Source: Paenibacillus turpanensis (lineage in GTDB: Bacteria > Bacillota > Bacilli > Paenibacillales > YIM-B00363). From it: a stretch of 64,000 nucleotides of DNA. The translations under genes were made by a program, and so were the position numbers. Each line of letters starts with the position of its first letter. Position 1 is the stretch's first letter. Location: the NCBI RefSeq assembly GCF_011421635.1, contig NZ_WTLI01000008.1:151347-215346 (forward strand), given 5' to 3'. Below the pieces are notes generated by a model that saw only the letters and a list, made by a program, of their open reading frames with translations, was not told the origin of the DNA and ran no database searches. Below, piece after piece: positions 8,481 through 17,116 of the stretch.

Positions 8481-8840
8481 ATGAGAATCGTACGTTTTGA
8501 CGAAAGCGTCGGTAGAGCCATTCAGGCGTTCGGCTCCAACCAATTTATCATTTCAAAGGTAGTGCGGGCGGAGCCGAAGTTTGTGCAGATCGGTTACGCG
8601 CATCTGGGGACGAACGGACTTATCGGTTATCATCAAGCCGCTTGTCCGCAGCTTCTGGTTGTCGTTCAAGGCGAAGGCTGGGTGCGAAGCGGAGAGGGCG
8701 AACGGCTCCCGGTGAAGGCCGGGCAGGGAGTGTACTGGGAGCAGGGGGAATGGCATGAGACGGGAACGGCCGGCGGGTTAACTGCGATGCTTATCGAAGC
8801 AGATGCTCTGGATGTGTCGGGGCTGCCGGAAGTGGAGTAA
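8481..8840 (+). CDS. Small cupin-domain protein
   Basis: 119-residue single-domain cupin. The two conserved cupin strands are visible: GLIGYHQAACPQLLVVVQGEGWVRSG around residues 48-73, then GQGVYWEQGEWHETG around 83-97. The first metal motif keeps one His but has Gln and Ala at nearby ligand positions; the second keeps the His in WHE. Family members range from enzymes to sugar- or small-molecule-binding proteins, so no reaction is proposed. AAGGAG lies 11 bases upstream of the ATG. The MBL-fold remnant ends 5 bases before it, so the pair was probably once an operon. Confidence 0.8.
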   Translation: MRIVRFDESVGRAIQAFGSNQFIISKVVRAEPKFVQIGYAHLGTNGLIGYHQAACPQLLVVVQGEGWVRSGEGERLPVKAGQGVYWEQGEWHETGTAGGLTAMLIEADALDVSGLPEVE

Positions 8841-8940
8841 CACTAGGGTTTTTCTCCTCTGGGGGCTGAAAAGGATTCGTGCGGAAGCTGGAGCTAATGC
8901 TGCGTGCAGAAATTGATACGCTTCGATATGACGGGAATGA

Positions 8941-9696
8941 ATGGGGATGGGGGAAATGGTTACATTAAAAGTGACTGAACCTAAGGAGGTTTTCCCCATC
9001 GACTGGTTTGAGGTAACGATCCGTTCCGCCGCTGCGTTTGGAATTTTGTTCTTATGGGCCCGGATTCTCGGGAAAAAGCTGATTGCTCAAATGACCTTCT
9101 TCGAATTTATTGCCGGTGTTGCGTTGGGGTCCGTAGGGGCTAACATCATGTTTAATGTCAGTATTAATGTTGCGCTAGGGGCACTGGGGTTGTCAGTTTT
9201 TGGTATACTGGCATTTTCTGCGGATCTAGTAGCCTTAAAAAGCTTCCGTGGACGTAAGCTGCTCGATTCCGAGCCAACACTGCTGATTCGTAACGGCGAG
9301 ATTCTAGAAGATGGTATGAATAAAGTTAGAATGACCATGGATGAGCTGCAGATGATGCTCCGTCAAAAGAACGTGTTTTATTTCGACCAGGTGGAGCTAG
9401 CCTATTTTGAAACGAACGGTACGGTATCGGTTTTAAAAAAACCGGAGTATATGCCTGTCACACCAAAGGACATCAACCTAGCTCCTTTACATCGGGGACA
9501 GCCGCAAACCGTAGTGATCGACGGCAAGGTTCTGGCAAACAGCCTGAAGGCTCTTGGTAAAGACGAAGCGTGGCTGCGGAAAATGCTTCGGCAGAAGGGG
9601 ATCACCGATGTCTCCGAGGTGATGTTTGCCCAGGTGGATCTGCTGGACCAACTATATATTGATAAGCGAAACGATCACGAGACCGTCGTTCACTAG
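8941..9696 (+). CDS. DUF421 (YetF/YcaP-type) membrane protein
   Basis: Up to 251 residues. Three hydrophobic segments come first (about residues 27-105, containing RILGKKLIAQMTFFEFIAGVALGS), followed by a soluble DUF421 domain with LLDSEPTLLIRNGEIL, and YFDQVELAYFETNG, then PQTVVIDGKVL. Family function is unknown; some members affect spore or membrane properties in Bacillus. The start is unclear. ATGs at 8941, 8947 and 8956 have poor ribosome sites, while a perfect TAAGGAGGT at 8982-8990 sits 7 bases before an ATC codon (8998) at residue 20, exactly where homologues usually begin. The true start may be that ATC. A terminator follows. Confidence 0.88.
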   Translation: MGMGEMVTLKVTEPKEVFPIDWFEVTIRSAAAFGILFLWARILGKKLIAQMTFFEFIAGVALGSVGANIMFNVSINVALGALGLSVFGILAFSADLVALKSFRGRKLLDSEPTLLIRNGEILEDGMNKVRMTMDELQMMLRQKNVFYFDQVELAYFETNGTVSVLKKPEYMPVTPKDINLAPLHRGQPQTVVIDGKVLANSLKALGKDEAWLRKMLRQKGITDVSEVMFAQVDLLDQLYIDKRNDHETVVH

Positions 9697-9716
9697 GCTG
9701 TCTGGATGAAGAGAAC

Positions 9717-9749
9717 GGGTGCGTTGGAAATTCCAGCGCACCCTTTTTT
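9717..9749 (+). terminator. Terminator after the DUF421 gene
   Basis: GGGTGCGTTGGAA / TTCCAGCGCACCC stem with a short loop, then six T residues. Confidence 0.9.
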
Positions 9750-9800
9750 CCGTGATGTTGAACATGATATAGTCATATCAAAACAAGAGGAGGGCTGCCG

Positions 9801-11537
9801 ATGGAGCAGTTAACGCTGCTGCTCTTTGAGCGGATGGGCATCTTGCTGCTCATCACGTTTATTTTAACGCGCATTCCTCAGTTCCGCTCGCTGCTGGATA
9901 AGCGGATGAATATGAAAACCGGCGTCACCTTTGCATTGTTTTTCGGCTTGGTCAGCGTAGGCGGCACGTACGCCGGGGTGACGGTCAGCCCTTCCACAAT
10001 CGATACCTCTTTTCTCGCCTCATCCCTGGCGGCGAATGAAGCGATGGCCGACTCCGCGCTGATCGGCGTGGTGATGGCGGGGTTTCTCGGCGGGACCGCC
10101 GTAGGCCTCGGGGCGGGCGTTTTGTCGGGGCTGCACGCCTACTGGATGGGAGGCATTGCCGGGACGGCGGATCTTTGGTCGACGCCGATTGCCGGGCTGT
10201 TATCCGGGCTCGTGGCGCGTTTTTTTGCGGAAGAGCGGGTTATTTCGCCGGTAAAGGCGTTATTTATTAGTGTATTTGCGCCAATTATGCAAATGGGCGT
10301 TATTTTGATTGCGAATGAGGCGTCGGAACCCTCCATTCGCCTTGTAAATTTGATCGGCGTGCCGATGGTCATCGCCAACAGCATCGGCGTCGGCATCTTC
10401 GTAGCGATGATATTGGCGGCTTTGCGCGAGGAGGAGCGGGCGGCGGCCTCGGAGACGCAGCGGGCGCTGCATATTGCCGAGATGGCTTTGCCTCATCTGA
10501 AGCAGGGGCTCAGCTTTGAGACGGCGGAAGCGACCGCGAGCATTCTGCGCCGGGAGCTGCGCGCGGGTGCCGTGGCCGTCACCGACACCGAGGTGATCCT
10601 CGCGCATGTCGGCATCGGAACGTCGCGGCATGTCCCGGGGGAGCGTATCGCGACGGATTTATCCCGCTTGGCGATCGAAACGGGACAAATCCAGATTGCC
10701 AAGGAGCGCGAGCATATTCAGCCGCATCACCCGGCGCTCGGCGCGGCGCTGATTGTGCCGTTCCAGCGCGGCGGTCAGGTGGCAGGCCTCATTAAGCTTT
10801 ATTACCAGAGTGTTCGGCAGATTCGGCCGGTAGAGGAAGTGTTTGCGCAGGGGCTCAGTAAGCTGATTTCCATTCAGCTCGATATTGCGATGGCCGAGCA
10901 GCTGCAGGGCCTCATGAAGGATGCGGAGCTGCGAGCGCTGCAGGCGCAAATTAATCCGCATTTTTTGTTTAATACGCTGAACGCCATCGTCACGCTCATC
11001 CGGGTTGATCCGGATGCGGCGAGACGGGTGACGGTACAGCTGGGCAATTATATGCGGATGAATCTAACGATGACGCAGTCCGCACTCGTGCCGCTGTACA
11101 AAGAGCTGGAGCATCTGCAGACGTACCTCGACATCGTGAAGGTCCGTTTTGCCGAGCAGCTGACGATCGGTTATTTTTGCGAAACCGGGCTGGAGGGGGT
11201 ATCCATTCCTCCATCTACCCTTCAGCCGCTGGTAGAGAACAGCATCCAGCATGGCTTGAAGCAGCGGACAGGCAGCGGCGGTGTGATCCGAATTCAGCTG
11301 CGCAAGCAGGACGACCGTGTGCTCGCCGTTGTAGAGGATAACGGGGAAGGCTTTCCGCCGGAGCTGCTGGAGCAGCTGGGCAATGCTCCGATCCAGGGCG
11401 GAGAAAGCACGGGGCTTGGCGTGCATAATGTAAATCAGCGGCTGATCAGCTTATTTGGCCCGGAAGCGAGGCTGAGGTTGTCCAATTTGCCGGAAGGCGG
11501 GGCAAGGATTCAATTTATGATCCCATATCGGATGTAG
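9801..11537 (+). CDS. LytS-type sensor histidine kinase
   Basis: 578-residue membrane kinase. Residues 1 to about 200 form the 5TM-5TMR_LYT sensor region. A GAF-like domain follows (about 225-350), then a LytS-family His-kinase region with LRALQAQINPHFLFNTLNAI (phospho-acceptor His near residue 385) and a C-terminal HATPase with LQPLVENSIQHGL, EDNGEG and GLGVHN motifs. AGAGGAGGG lies upstream of the ATG. It is followed after 18 bases by its response regulator. LytS/LytT-type systems in Bacillales respond to pyruvate, acetate or membrane potential. Because acsA and an acetate symporter follow directly, overflow-acetate sensing is the likely job here (inference). Confidence 0.93.
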   Translation: MEQLTLLLFERMGILLLITFILTRIPQFRSLLDKRMNMKTGVTFALFFGLVSVGGTYAGVTVSPSTIDTSFLASSLAANEAMADSALIGVVMAGFLGGTAVGLGAGVLSGLHAYWMGGIAGTADLWSTPIAGLLSGLVARFFAEERVISPVKALFISVFAPIMQMGVILIANEASEPSIRLVNLIGVPMVIANSIGVGIFVAMILAALREEERAAASETQRALHIAEMALPHLKQGLSFETAEATASILRRELRAGAVAVTDTEVILAHVGIGTSRHVPGERIATDLSRLAIETGQIQIAKEREHIQPHHPALGAALIVPFQRGGQVAGLIKLYYQSVRQIRPVEEVFAQGLSKLISIQLDIAMAEQLQGLMKDAELRALQAQINPHFLFNTLNAIVTLIRVDPDAARRVTVQLGNYMRMNLTMTQSALVPLYKELEHLQTYLDIVKVRFAEQLTIGYFCETGLEGVSIPPSTLQPLVENSIQHGLKQRTGSGGVIRIQLRKQDDRVLAVVEDNGEGFPPELLEQLGNAPIQGGESTGLGVHNVNQRLISLFGPEARLRLSNLPEGGARIQFMIPYRM

Positions 11538-11555
11538 GATAGGAGTGAAAATAGA

Positions 11556-12380
11556 GTGAAGGTAATGATTGCAGAGGATGAGAGGCTGGCGAGGGAAGAG
11601 CTGCTCTATTTGCTTTCCAAGGTGGAGGATGTGGAGCTGCTTCCGTACGCCACGAATGGGCATGAGCTGCTGGAGCTGGCCGCTGTACATTGTCCGGATG
11701 TGGTATTCTTGGATATTCATATGCCGGGATTGGACGGCGTAAAAACGGCGCATAAGCTGCTGTTGACGGTGCCGCGTCCTTTCATTGTATTTGCAACCGC
11801 TTACGATCAGTATGCGGTCGAGGCATTTCGGCTGGACGCAGCGGATTATTTGCTGAAGCCGTACGATGAGGAGCGGCTTCAGCAAACCTTAAGCCGCATT
11901 CGGGCGCTGCGCGGCAGCTCAGCGGCGCGCACGGGGCCGGATGCTGCGGCTGTGCTTGCCGCCGGCGGGGTGTCCGCCGCCGCACCTGAGCAAAAGGATC
12001 GCTCCGCCGCCGCCGAATGGGGCCGCACGGCCGCGGCGACCAAGGTAAAGCTGCTCGTTGACGACGGCAGCAAAATGGTCGTGATCGATCCGCAGACGAT
12101 CGGCTATGCGGTGAAAGAGGAGAAGCTGACGCAAATTCACACCATGGACGGGCGCGTGCACGCGGCGAAGCAAACCTTGCAGGATTTGGAGGATAAGCTG
12201 GTTGGTTATCCATTTTTCCGGACTCACCGCAGTTACTTGGTCAATGTGGATCATATCCATGAAATCGAGCCGTGGTTTAACGGGGCATATAATGTAATTT
12301 TGAATGACAGCAAACGGACGAAGGTGCCCGTGTCGCGGGTTGCCGCCAAGGAGCTGTTGAGGAGACTGCAGGGGGAATAA
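11556..12380 (+). CDS. LytR/AlgR-family (LytTR) response regulator
   Basis: 274-residue partner of the upstream kinase. The receiver domain (residues 1-120) carries acidic residues in IAEDERLAREELL, the phospho-acceptor Asp in VVFLDIHMPGLDG, a Thr/Ala in VFATAYDQYAVEAF and the Lys in YLLKPYDEERL. The LytTR DNA-binding domain occupies about 165-274 (KVKLLVDDGSKMVVI through FFRTHRSYLVNVDHI). A GC-rich, Ala-rich linker of about 45 residues (125-165) joins them and is longer than usual. The start is a GTG behind TAGGAG. The likely target is the acetate operon downstream. Confidence 0.93.
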   Translation: MKVMIAEDERLAREELLYLLSKVEDVELLPYATNGHELLELAAVHCPDVVFLDIHMPGLDGVKTAHKLLLTVPRPFIVFATAYDQYAVEAFRLDAADYLLKPYDEERLQQTLSRIRALRGSSAARTGPDAAAVLAAGGVSAAAPEQKDRSAAAEWGRTAAATKVKLLVDDGSKMVVIDPQTIGYAVKEEKLTQIHTMDGRVHAAKQTLQDLEDKLVGYPFFRTHRSYLVNVDHIHEIEPWFNGAYNVILNDSKRTKVPVSRVAAKELLRRLQGE

Positions 12381-12473
12381 CATGTCCCGTTTTACGTTTA
12401 AGGCTCATTTTTGGTAATTCAGGATTGGATTCCGACATTTCGCGCCGGATTGCCCCCTTCCGGGGGATCGCAT

Positions 12474-12496
12474 GCTACAATAATAAAGCGCTTACA
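12474..12496 (+). promoter_or_regulatory. acsA promoter with overlapping CRE-like site
   Basis: TGCTACAAT (extended -10, 12473-12481) is followed at once by ATAAAGCGCTTACA (12483-12496). The reverse strand of that stretch, TGTAAGCGCTTTAT, matches the CcpA operator core TGWAANCGNTNWCA with mismatches only at the last two positions. It covers the expected transcription start. acsA is a known CcpA target in B. subtilis, so glucose repression here is a reasonable inference. Confidence 0.55.
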
Positions 12497-12536
12497 TTTA
12501 GAGGGCGCAATGAACGGCAATGGAGGGGACGATTCG

Positions 12537-14264
12537 ATGGACGCACTGGAGAAGAAAGAAATTTTGCCTGCAGACGGCGGGAAGCATAACCTCAGCCAAT
12601 ACGACGAGACGTACAACACATTCCGCTTTGAAGAAGTATACCCAGAATTTAGCTGGCATACGACCGGTAATGTGAATATAGCTTATGAAATGATCGATCG
12701 TCATGCGCTCGGAGCGAATAAGGACAAAACCGCATTGATCTATGCCGACGATCAGCGCACGGAAAGCTACACTTATGATGAAATGCGCAAACAGTCAAAC
12801 CGCTTTGGCAACGTGCTTCGCGGTCTTGGCGTGGAAAAAGGGGATCGGGTGTTTTTCTTCATGCCGCGGTCGCCGGAAATTTATTTTGGTATGATCGGGG
12901 CGCTCAAGATCGGCGCAATCGTCGGACCGCTGTTTGAGGCCTTCATGGAGGGCGCGGTCGTCGACCGTTTATCCGATGCAGGCGCGTCGGTGCTGGTAAC
13001 GACTTCAGTGCTGAAGCAGCGGGTACCGCGGGAGAAGCTGCCGAACCTAAAGCATGTCATCATCGTTGACGAGCAGCCGACCAATGAGAACGGCGAAGTG
13101 AGCTATCATGAATCGATGGCCGAAGCATCCGAGGCTCTGGAACTGGCTTGGGGAACACTTGAGGATCCGATGATTTTGCACTATACCTCGGGCTCGACGG
13201 GCAAGCCGAAGGGTGTGCTTCACGTTCACGGCGCGATGATTCAGCAGTATATTACCGGCAAATGGGTGCTGGATCTGCAGGAGGACGACGTATATTGGTG
13301 CACCGCCGACCCGGGCTGGGTAACAGGCACCTCGTACGGCATGTTCGCCCCTTGGCTGAACGGTGCAACCAGCTTGGTGCGCGGCGGACGTTTTTCAGTG
13401 GACTCCTGGTATCAAACGATCCAGCAGTTCGGCGTCACCGTCTGGTACAGCGCACCGACCGCATTCCGCATGCTCATGGCGGCGGGCAACGACTCGGTAG
13501 CAAAATATGATTTCAGCAAGCTGCGCCATGTGCTTTCCGTAGGGGAGCCGCTTAATCCGGAGGTCATCCGGTGGGGACTTCAGGTTTATGGAAAGCGTAT
13601 ACACGATACTTGGTGGATGACTGAAACAGGCGCTCATATGATCGTTAACTTCCCGTGCATGGAAATTCGTCCAGGCTCTATGGGTAAGCCATTCCCGGGC
13701 ATCCGCGCAGCGATCTTGGACGATCGGGGCAATGAGCTGCCGCCGAATTCGCTGGGCAACCTGGCGATCCAAGCCGGCTGGCCGTCCATGATGCGGCGAA
13801 TTTGGAACAACCCGGCGAAATACGAGGAGTATTTCCGGATTCCAGGCTGGTATGTCTCCGGAGATTCCGCCTATATGGACGAAGACGGCTACTTCTGGTT
13901 CCAGGGGCGCGTGGACGATGTTATTAACACATCGGGGGAGCGCGTTGGTCCTTTCGAAGTGGAAAGCCGGCTCGTTGAGCATCCGGCGGTCGCCGAAGCG
14001 GGAGTAATCGGCAAGCCGGATCCGCTGCGCGGCGAAATTATTAAAGCGTTCATCTCCTTGCGTGAAGGGTATACCCAGTCTGAGGAGCTGCTTGAAGATA
14101 TCCGGTTGTTTGTGAAAACAGGTTTGTCCGCCCATGCGGCGCCGCGCGAAATTGAGGTGCTTGCGAAGCTTCCGAAGACGCGATCCGGCAAAATCATGCG
14201 GCGGGTATTAAAAGCGCAGGAGCTTGGGCTGCCAACGGGAGACTTATCGACGATTGAGGATTAA
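12537..14264 (+). CDS. acsA: Acetyl-CoA synthetase (acetate-CoA ligase, AMP-forming)
   Basis: 575-residue enzyme converting acetate, ATP and CoA to acetyl-CoA, AMP and pyrophosphate in the cytoplasm. ANL-superfamily motifs are present: YTSGSTGKPKGVLHVHG (phosphate loop), the DTWWMTETG motif, YVSGDSAYMDEDGYFWFQGRVDD (hinge region), and the C-terminal PKTRSGKIMRR with the adenylation Lys. The start at 12537 follows GGAGGGG by 8 bases and gives a length near B. subtilis AcsA (572). In-frame starts further upstream (12411) would overlap the promoter. The PKTRSGK lysine makes acetylation control possible, but no acuABC genes are in view. Operon: acsA, DUF485, acetate symporter. Confidence 0.95.
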   Translation: MDALEKKEILPADGGKHNLSQYDETYNTFRFEEVYPEFSWHTTGNVNIAYEMIDRHALGANKDKTALIYADDQRTESYTYDEMRKQSNRFGNVLRGLGVEKGDRVFFFMPRSPEIYFGMIGALKIGAIVGPLFEAFMEGAVVDRLSDAGASVLVTTSVLKQRVPREKLPNLKHVIIVDEQPTNENGEVSYHESMAEASEALELAWGTLEDPMILHYTSGSTGKPKGVLHVHGAMIQQYITGKWVLDLQEDDVYWCTADPGWVTGTSYGMFAPWLNGATSLVRGGRFSVDSWYQTIQQFGVTVWYSAPTAFRMLMAAGNDSVAKYDFSKLRHVLSVGEPLNPEVIRWGLQVYGKRIHDTWWMTETGAHMIVNFPCMEIRPGSMGKPFPGIRAAILDDRGNELPPNSLGNLAIQAGWPSMMRRIWNNPAKYEEYFRIPGWYVSGDSAYMDEDGYFWFQGRVDDVINTSGERVGPFEVESRLVEHPAVAEAGVIGKPDPLRGEIIKAFISLREGYTQSEELLEDIRLFVKTGLSAHAAPREIEVLAKLPKTRSGKIMRRVLKAQELGLPTGDLSTIED

Positions 14265-14286
14265 TAGATAATCAGGAGGGATTCGC

Positions 14287-14616
14287 GTGAAGCAAAAACC
14301 GGCAACGAATGTCTACAGTCAAGTTGTGAAGTCCGCTTCATTCCAGAAGCTGATGGACAGTAAAAAACGATTTATACTGCCGATGTCTATTTTCTTCCTC
14401 GTCTTTTATTTCGTGCTTCCGGTAATGACGTCGTACTCGAGCGTCCTGAATCAGCCTGCTTTCGGAGCCGTAACATGGGCATGGGTGTTTGCTTTCGCGC
14501 AGTTTATTATGACTTGGGTGCTTTGCTCTCTCTATTCGAGAAAGGCGGTCCAGTTTGATGAACAGGCGGAAAAAATCAAAGAAGAGCTGCGAGCCAGCCT
14601 TGGAAAGGCGGAGTAA
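14287..14616 (+). CDS. DUF485 membrane protein (YjcH family)
   Basis: 109-residue protein with two membrane segments (about residues 33-53 and 60-84) separated by YSSVLNQPAFGAVT. This is the DUF485/YjcH family that almost always precedes an acetate permease of the SSS family. It is thought to be an accessory subunit of that permease. The start is a GTG behind AGGAGGG. It sits 22 bases after acsA and 3 bases before the symporter gene, so the three genes form one operon. Confidence 0.92.
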   Translation: MKQKPATNVYSQVVKSASFQKLMDSKKRFILPMSIFFLVFYFVLPVMTSYSSVLNQPAFGAVTWAWVFAFAQFIMTWVLCSLYSRKAVQFDEQAEKIKEELRASLGKAE

Positions 14617-14619
14617 CCA

Positions 14620-16152
14620 ATGATGAACACAGCGTTTCTCCTATTTCTGATTATTGTCGCCGGTACGCTGGTCATTACGTATTACGCAGCGAAGAAAACG
14701 AACACCACGAGCGAATTTTACACGGCCGGAGGCGGTTTGACCGGCTGGCAGAACGGCCTTGCGATCGCGGGCGACTATATGTCCGCCGCTTCCTTCCTTG
14801 GCATCGCCGGCATGATCGCGTTATACGGCTTTGACGGGTTTTTCTACAGCATCGGGTTTCTTGTCGCGTACCTCGTCGTCTTGTACTTGATCGCGGAGCC
14901 GCTGCGTAATCTCGGTAAATACACGATGGCCGACATGATTGCGGCCCGTTTCGACAACAAGAAGGTGCGCGGAGTTGCGGCGCTGAACTCGATTACCATT
15001 TCGATCTTTTACATGATCGCGCAGCTGGTAGGTGCGGGCGCATTAATTAAGCTGCTGCTTGGGCTCGATTACACAACTTCGGTACTCATTGTCGGTGTGC
15101 TGATGACCGTCTATGTCGTATTCGGCGGCATGACGGCAACGAGCTGGGTGCAAATTATAAAGTGCGTGCTGCTGATGGCCGGAACGTTTATTATCTCTTT
15201 GATCGTATTTGCGAAGTTTGATTTCAGTGTCATGGCGATGTTCGAGCATATGAAAACGGCAACGCCGCTGGGTGACAGCTTCCTGAACCCGGGCAACAAA
15301 TTTAAGAGCGGGCTCGATACCATTTCCTTGAATATGGCGCTTGTGCTTGGAACAGCGGGGCTTCCGCATATTTTGATCCGTTTCTTCACGGTAAAAGACG
15401 CACCGACTGCACGGAAATCGGTTGTTGTGGCCACTTGGATTATCGGTATTTTCTACGTCATGACGATCTTCCTCGGCTTCGGCGCTGCGGCGTTCGTTGG
15501 TCATGATGTAATTGTCAATGCAAATGCGGCCGGCAACATGGCTGCACCGCTGCTGGCCAAAGCGCTTGGCGGAGACTTCTTGTTCGCTTTCGTATCCGCA
15601 GTAGCCTTTGCAACGATTTTGGCCGTTGTCGCTGGGCTCGTGCTTTCCGCCGCTTCTGCTTTCGCCCATGACTTTTACAGCCACATTGTCCGGAAGGGTA
15701 ATGCGACGGAAAAAGAGCAGATGATTTCGGCAAAGCTTGCATCCGTTGGGGTTGCGTTAATCTCTATTGCACTGGCTCTGTTTGCACAGAAGCTGAATGT
15801 TGCGTTCCTCGTTGCGCTCGCTTTTGCGGTAGCGGCAAGCGCCAACCTGCCGGTTCTCGTATTCACGGTATTCTGGCGCCGGTTTAATACGGCCGGAGCG
15901 GTAACAGGCATGCTGGTCGGATTGTTCAGCGCCTTGTTCCTTGTTGCGATCAGTCCGAACGTATGGGCGCCGGAGGCCGGCAAAGCGATCCTAGTCGGCA
16001 ATCCGCTGATTGAACTGACGAACCCTGGCATTATTTCCATTCCTCTTGGTTTCTTGGGTGCCTACATTGGAACGCTGCTTTCCTCGAAGCGTGACGATGC
16101 CAAATATGATGAGATTTTAGTGAAGGCTAATACGGGTTCGGAAAGAGGCTAG
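14620..16152 (+). CDS. actP: Cation/acetate symporter (SSS family, ActP-like)
   Basis: 510-residue sodium:solute symporter with about 13 membrane segments. It carries FYTAGGGLTGWQNGLAIAGDYMSAASFLG near the N terminus, the ActP-type opening, and GLPHILIRFFTVKDAPTARKS near residue 245, both typical of acetate permeases that lie next to DUF485 genes. It should import acetate for AcsA when acetate is scavenged. The three-gene operon ends at the terminator 16194-16236. Acetate specificity rests on family and context; related permeases also carry other short-chain monocarboxylates. Confidence 0.93.
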   Translation: MMNTAFLLFLIIVAGTLVITYYAAKKTNTTSEFYTAGGGLTGWQNGLAIAGDYMSAASFLGIAGMIALYGFDGFFYSIGFLVAYLVVLYLIAEPLRNLGKYTMADMIAARFDNKKVRGVAALNSITISIFYMIAQLVGAGALIKLLLGLDYTTSVLIVGVLMTVYVVFGGMTATSWVQIIKCVLLMAGTFIISLIVFAKFDFSVMAMFEHMKTATPLGDSFLNPGNKFKSGLDTISLNMALVLGTAGLPHILIRFFTVKDAPTARKSVVVATWIIGIFYVMTIFLGFGAAAFVGHDVIVNANAAGNMAAPLLAKALGGDFLFAFVSAVAFATILAVVAGLVLSAASAFAHDFYSHIVRKGNATEKEQMISAKLASVGVALISIALALFAQKLNVAFLVALAFAVAASANLPVLVFTVFWRRFNTAGAVTGMLVGLFSALFLVAISPNVWAPEAGKAILVGNPLIELTNPGIISIPLGFLGAYIGTLLSSKRDDAKYDEILVKANTGSERG

Positions 16153-16193
16153 TATGGCAATTTAGCTAGGTCCGGCACCTAGCCAAAGCGCTA

Positions 16194-16236
16194 AGACGGA
16201 CCGGGTTCGCGAATGCAGCCCGGTCTGTCTTTTTTT
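16194..16236 (+). terminator. Terminator of the acsA-actP operon
   Basis: AAGACGGACCGGG / CCCGGTCTGTCTT stem (one G-U pair), 10-base loop, then seven T residues. Confidence 0.92.
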
Positions 16237-16305
16237 AAACTGACACAAATTTACGCATCGCTTTTTAGTCTAAATATGATATGATAAATATCAAATTGAC
16301 AAGAG

Positions 16306-16382
16306 CAGGCTGTGTGTAACTGGCGAAGCGTGGGGGAACCACGAGGGAGCACACAGTGATAACGCCGTACGCCTGGGCAAAG
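16306..16382 (+). ncRNA. ZTP (pfl) riboswitch aptamer
   Basis: The sequence fits the pfl/ZTP aptamer. An outer stem CTGTGTG (16310-16316) pairs with CACACAG (16350-16356). Within it are TAACTGGCG and a hairpin CGTGG-GGGAA-CCACG, then GGGAGC. A 3' domain GCCGTACGCCTGGGCA (16364-16379) carries the CCTGGGC element that binds the carboxamide. ZTP/ZMP signals 10-formyl-tetrahydrofolate shortage. A terminator starts just after the aptamer, so this should be a transcriptional ON switch for the TRIC/UPF0126 gene. Assignment is from the motif read by eye. Confidence 0.88.
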
Positions 16383-16383
16383 T

Positions 16384-16418
16384 GTTTGACGACCAACGGT
16401 CCGTTGAATGCTTTTTTT
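16384..16418 (+). terminator. Expression-platform terminator of the ZTP riboswitch
   Basis: TTTGACG-ACC pairs with GGT-CGTTGAA (one bulged base, two G-U pairs), then ATGC and seven T residues. The 5' side sits directly beside the aptamer's 3' domain, so ligand binding can compete with it. Confidence 0.75.
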
Positions 16419-16444
16419 ATTTGCTGGAGAAGGGAAGAGCAGAT

Positions 16445-17092
16445 GTGACGGTAGCTTGGGAGCTGCTTACGTTCATTGGAACGGTAGCCTTTGCGATGAG
16501 TGGATCGATTTCCGCTATGGAGGAAGAGTACGATATTTTAGGAGTTTATGTGCTTGGGCTGGTGACTGCCTTCGGAGGCGGACTGATCCGTAATGTGCTG
16601 ATCGGCGCTTCTCCGCTGATGCTTTGGCAGCACAACAGTCTCTTGATTACGGCGGCAATCGCGATTTCCGTAGTGTACTTTGTTCCGGATTTATGGTTCC
16701 GTCATATGCGGAAATGGGTGTTCTTCGACGCTGTAGGCTTATCTGCGTTTGCCATCCAAGGCGCTCTCTATGCCGCACAGCAAAATCTTCCTCTTCCGGC
16801 GGTCGTCATGGCTGCCCTGCTGACCGGCAGCGGGGGGGGGATTATACGCGACCTGCTTGCACGAAGAAAACCGCTCATTTTCCGTGAAGAGGTGTACGGC
16901 GTATGGGCGATGCTTGGAGGGCTTGCGATCGGCCTTGGCTTCGGTAGAGAAGGCTGGCAGCTGTATGCGTTGTTTGGTGTTATTTTAGGCTTACGGATGC
17001 TTTCGGTACACTTCAATTGGCGGCTGCCAAGAAGGAAATTCCATTTGTCAAGAGTGGGGGAGCCAACAAAACGCGCGCTTAAAAATTTTTAG
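16445..17092 (+). CDS. TRIC/UPF0126-family membrane protein under ZTP riboswitch control
   Basis: 215-residue, seven-segment membrane protein made of two related halves. Each half carries the family signature: GLVTAFGGGLIRNVLIG near residue 40 and LTGSGGGIIRDLLARRKP near residue 122. The GTG start at 16445 follows AGAAGGGA and gives the usual length; a longer frame from 16382 would begin inside the terminator. PF03458 members are described both as bacterial TRIC cation channels and as glycine transporters. Control by a ZTP riboswitch supports a link with glycine and one-carbon metabolism. A run of nine G residues (16832-16840) encodes the second glycine motif. Confidence 0.88.
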   Translation: MTVAWELLTFIGTVAFAMSGSISAMEEEYDILGVYVLGLVTAFGGGLIRNVLIGASPLMLWQHNSLLITAAIAISVVYFVPDLWFRHMRKWVFFDAVGLSAFAIQGALYAAQQNLPLPAVVMAALLTGSGGGIIRDLLARRKPLIFREEVYGVWAMLGGLAIGLGFGREGWQLYALFGVILGLRMLSVHFNWRLPRRKFHLSRVGEPTKRALKNF

Positions 17093-17116
17093 AATGCTCC
17101 TATATGAAGTTTGTTA

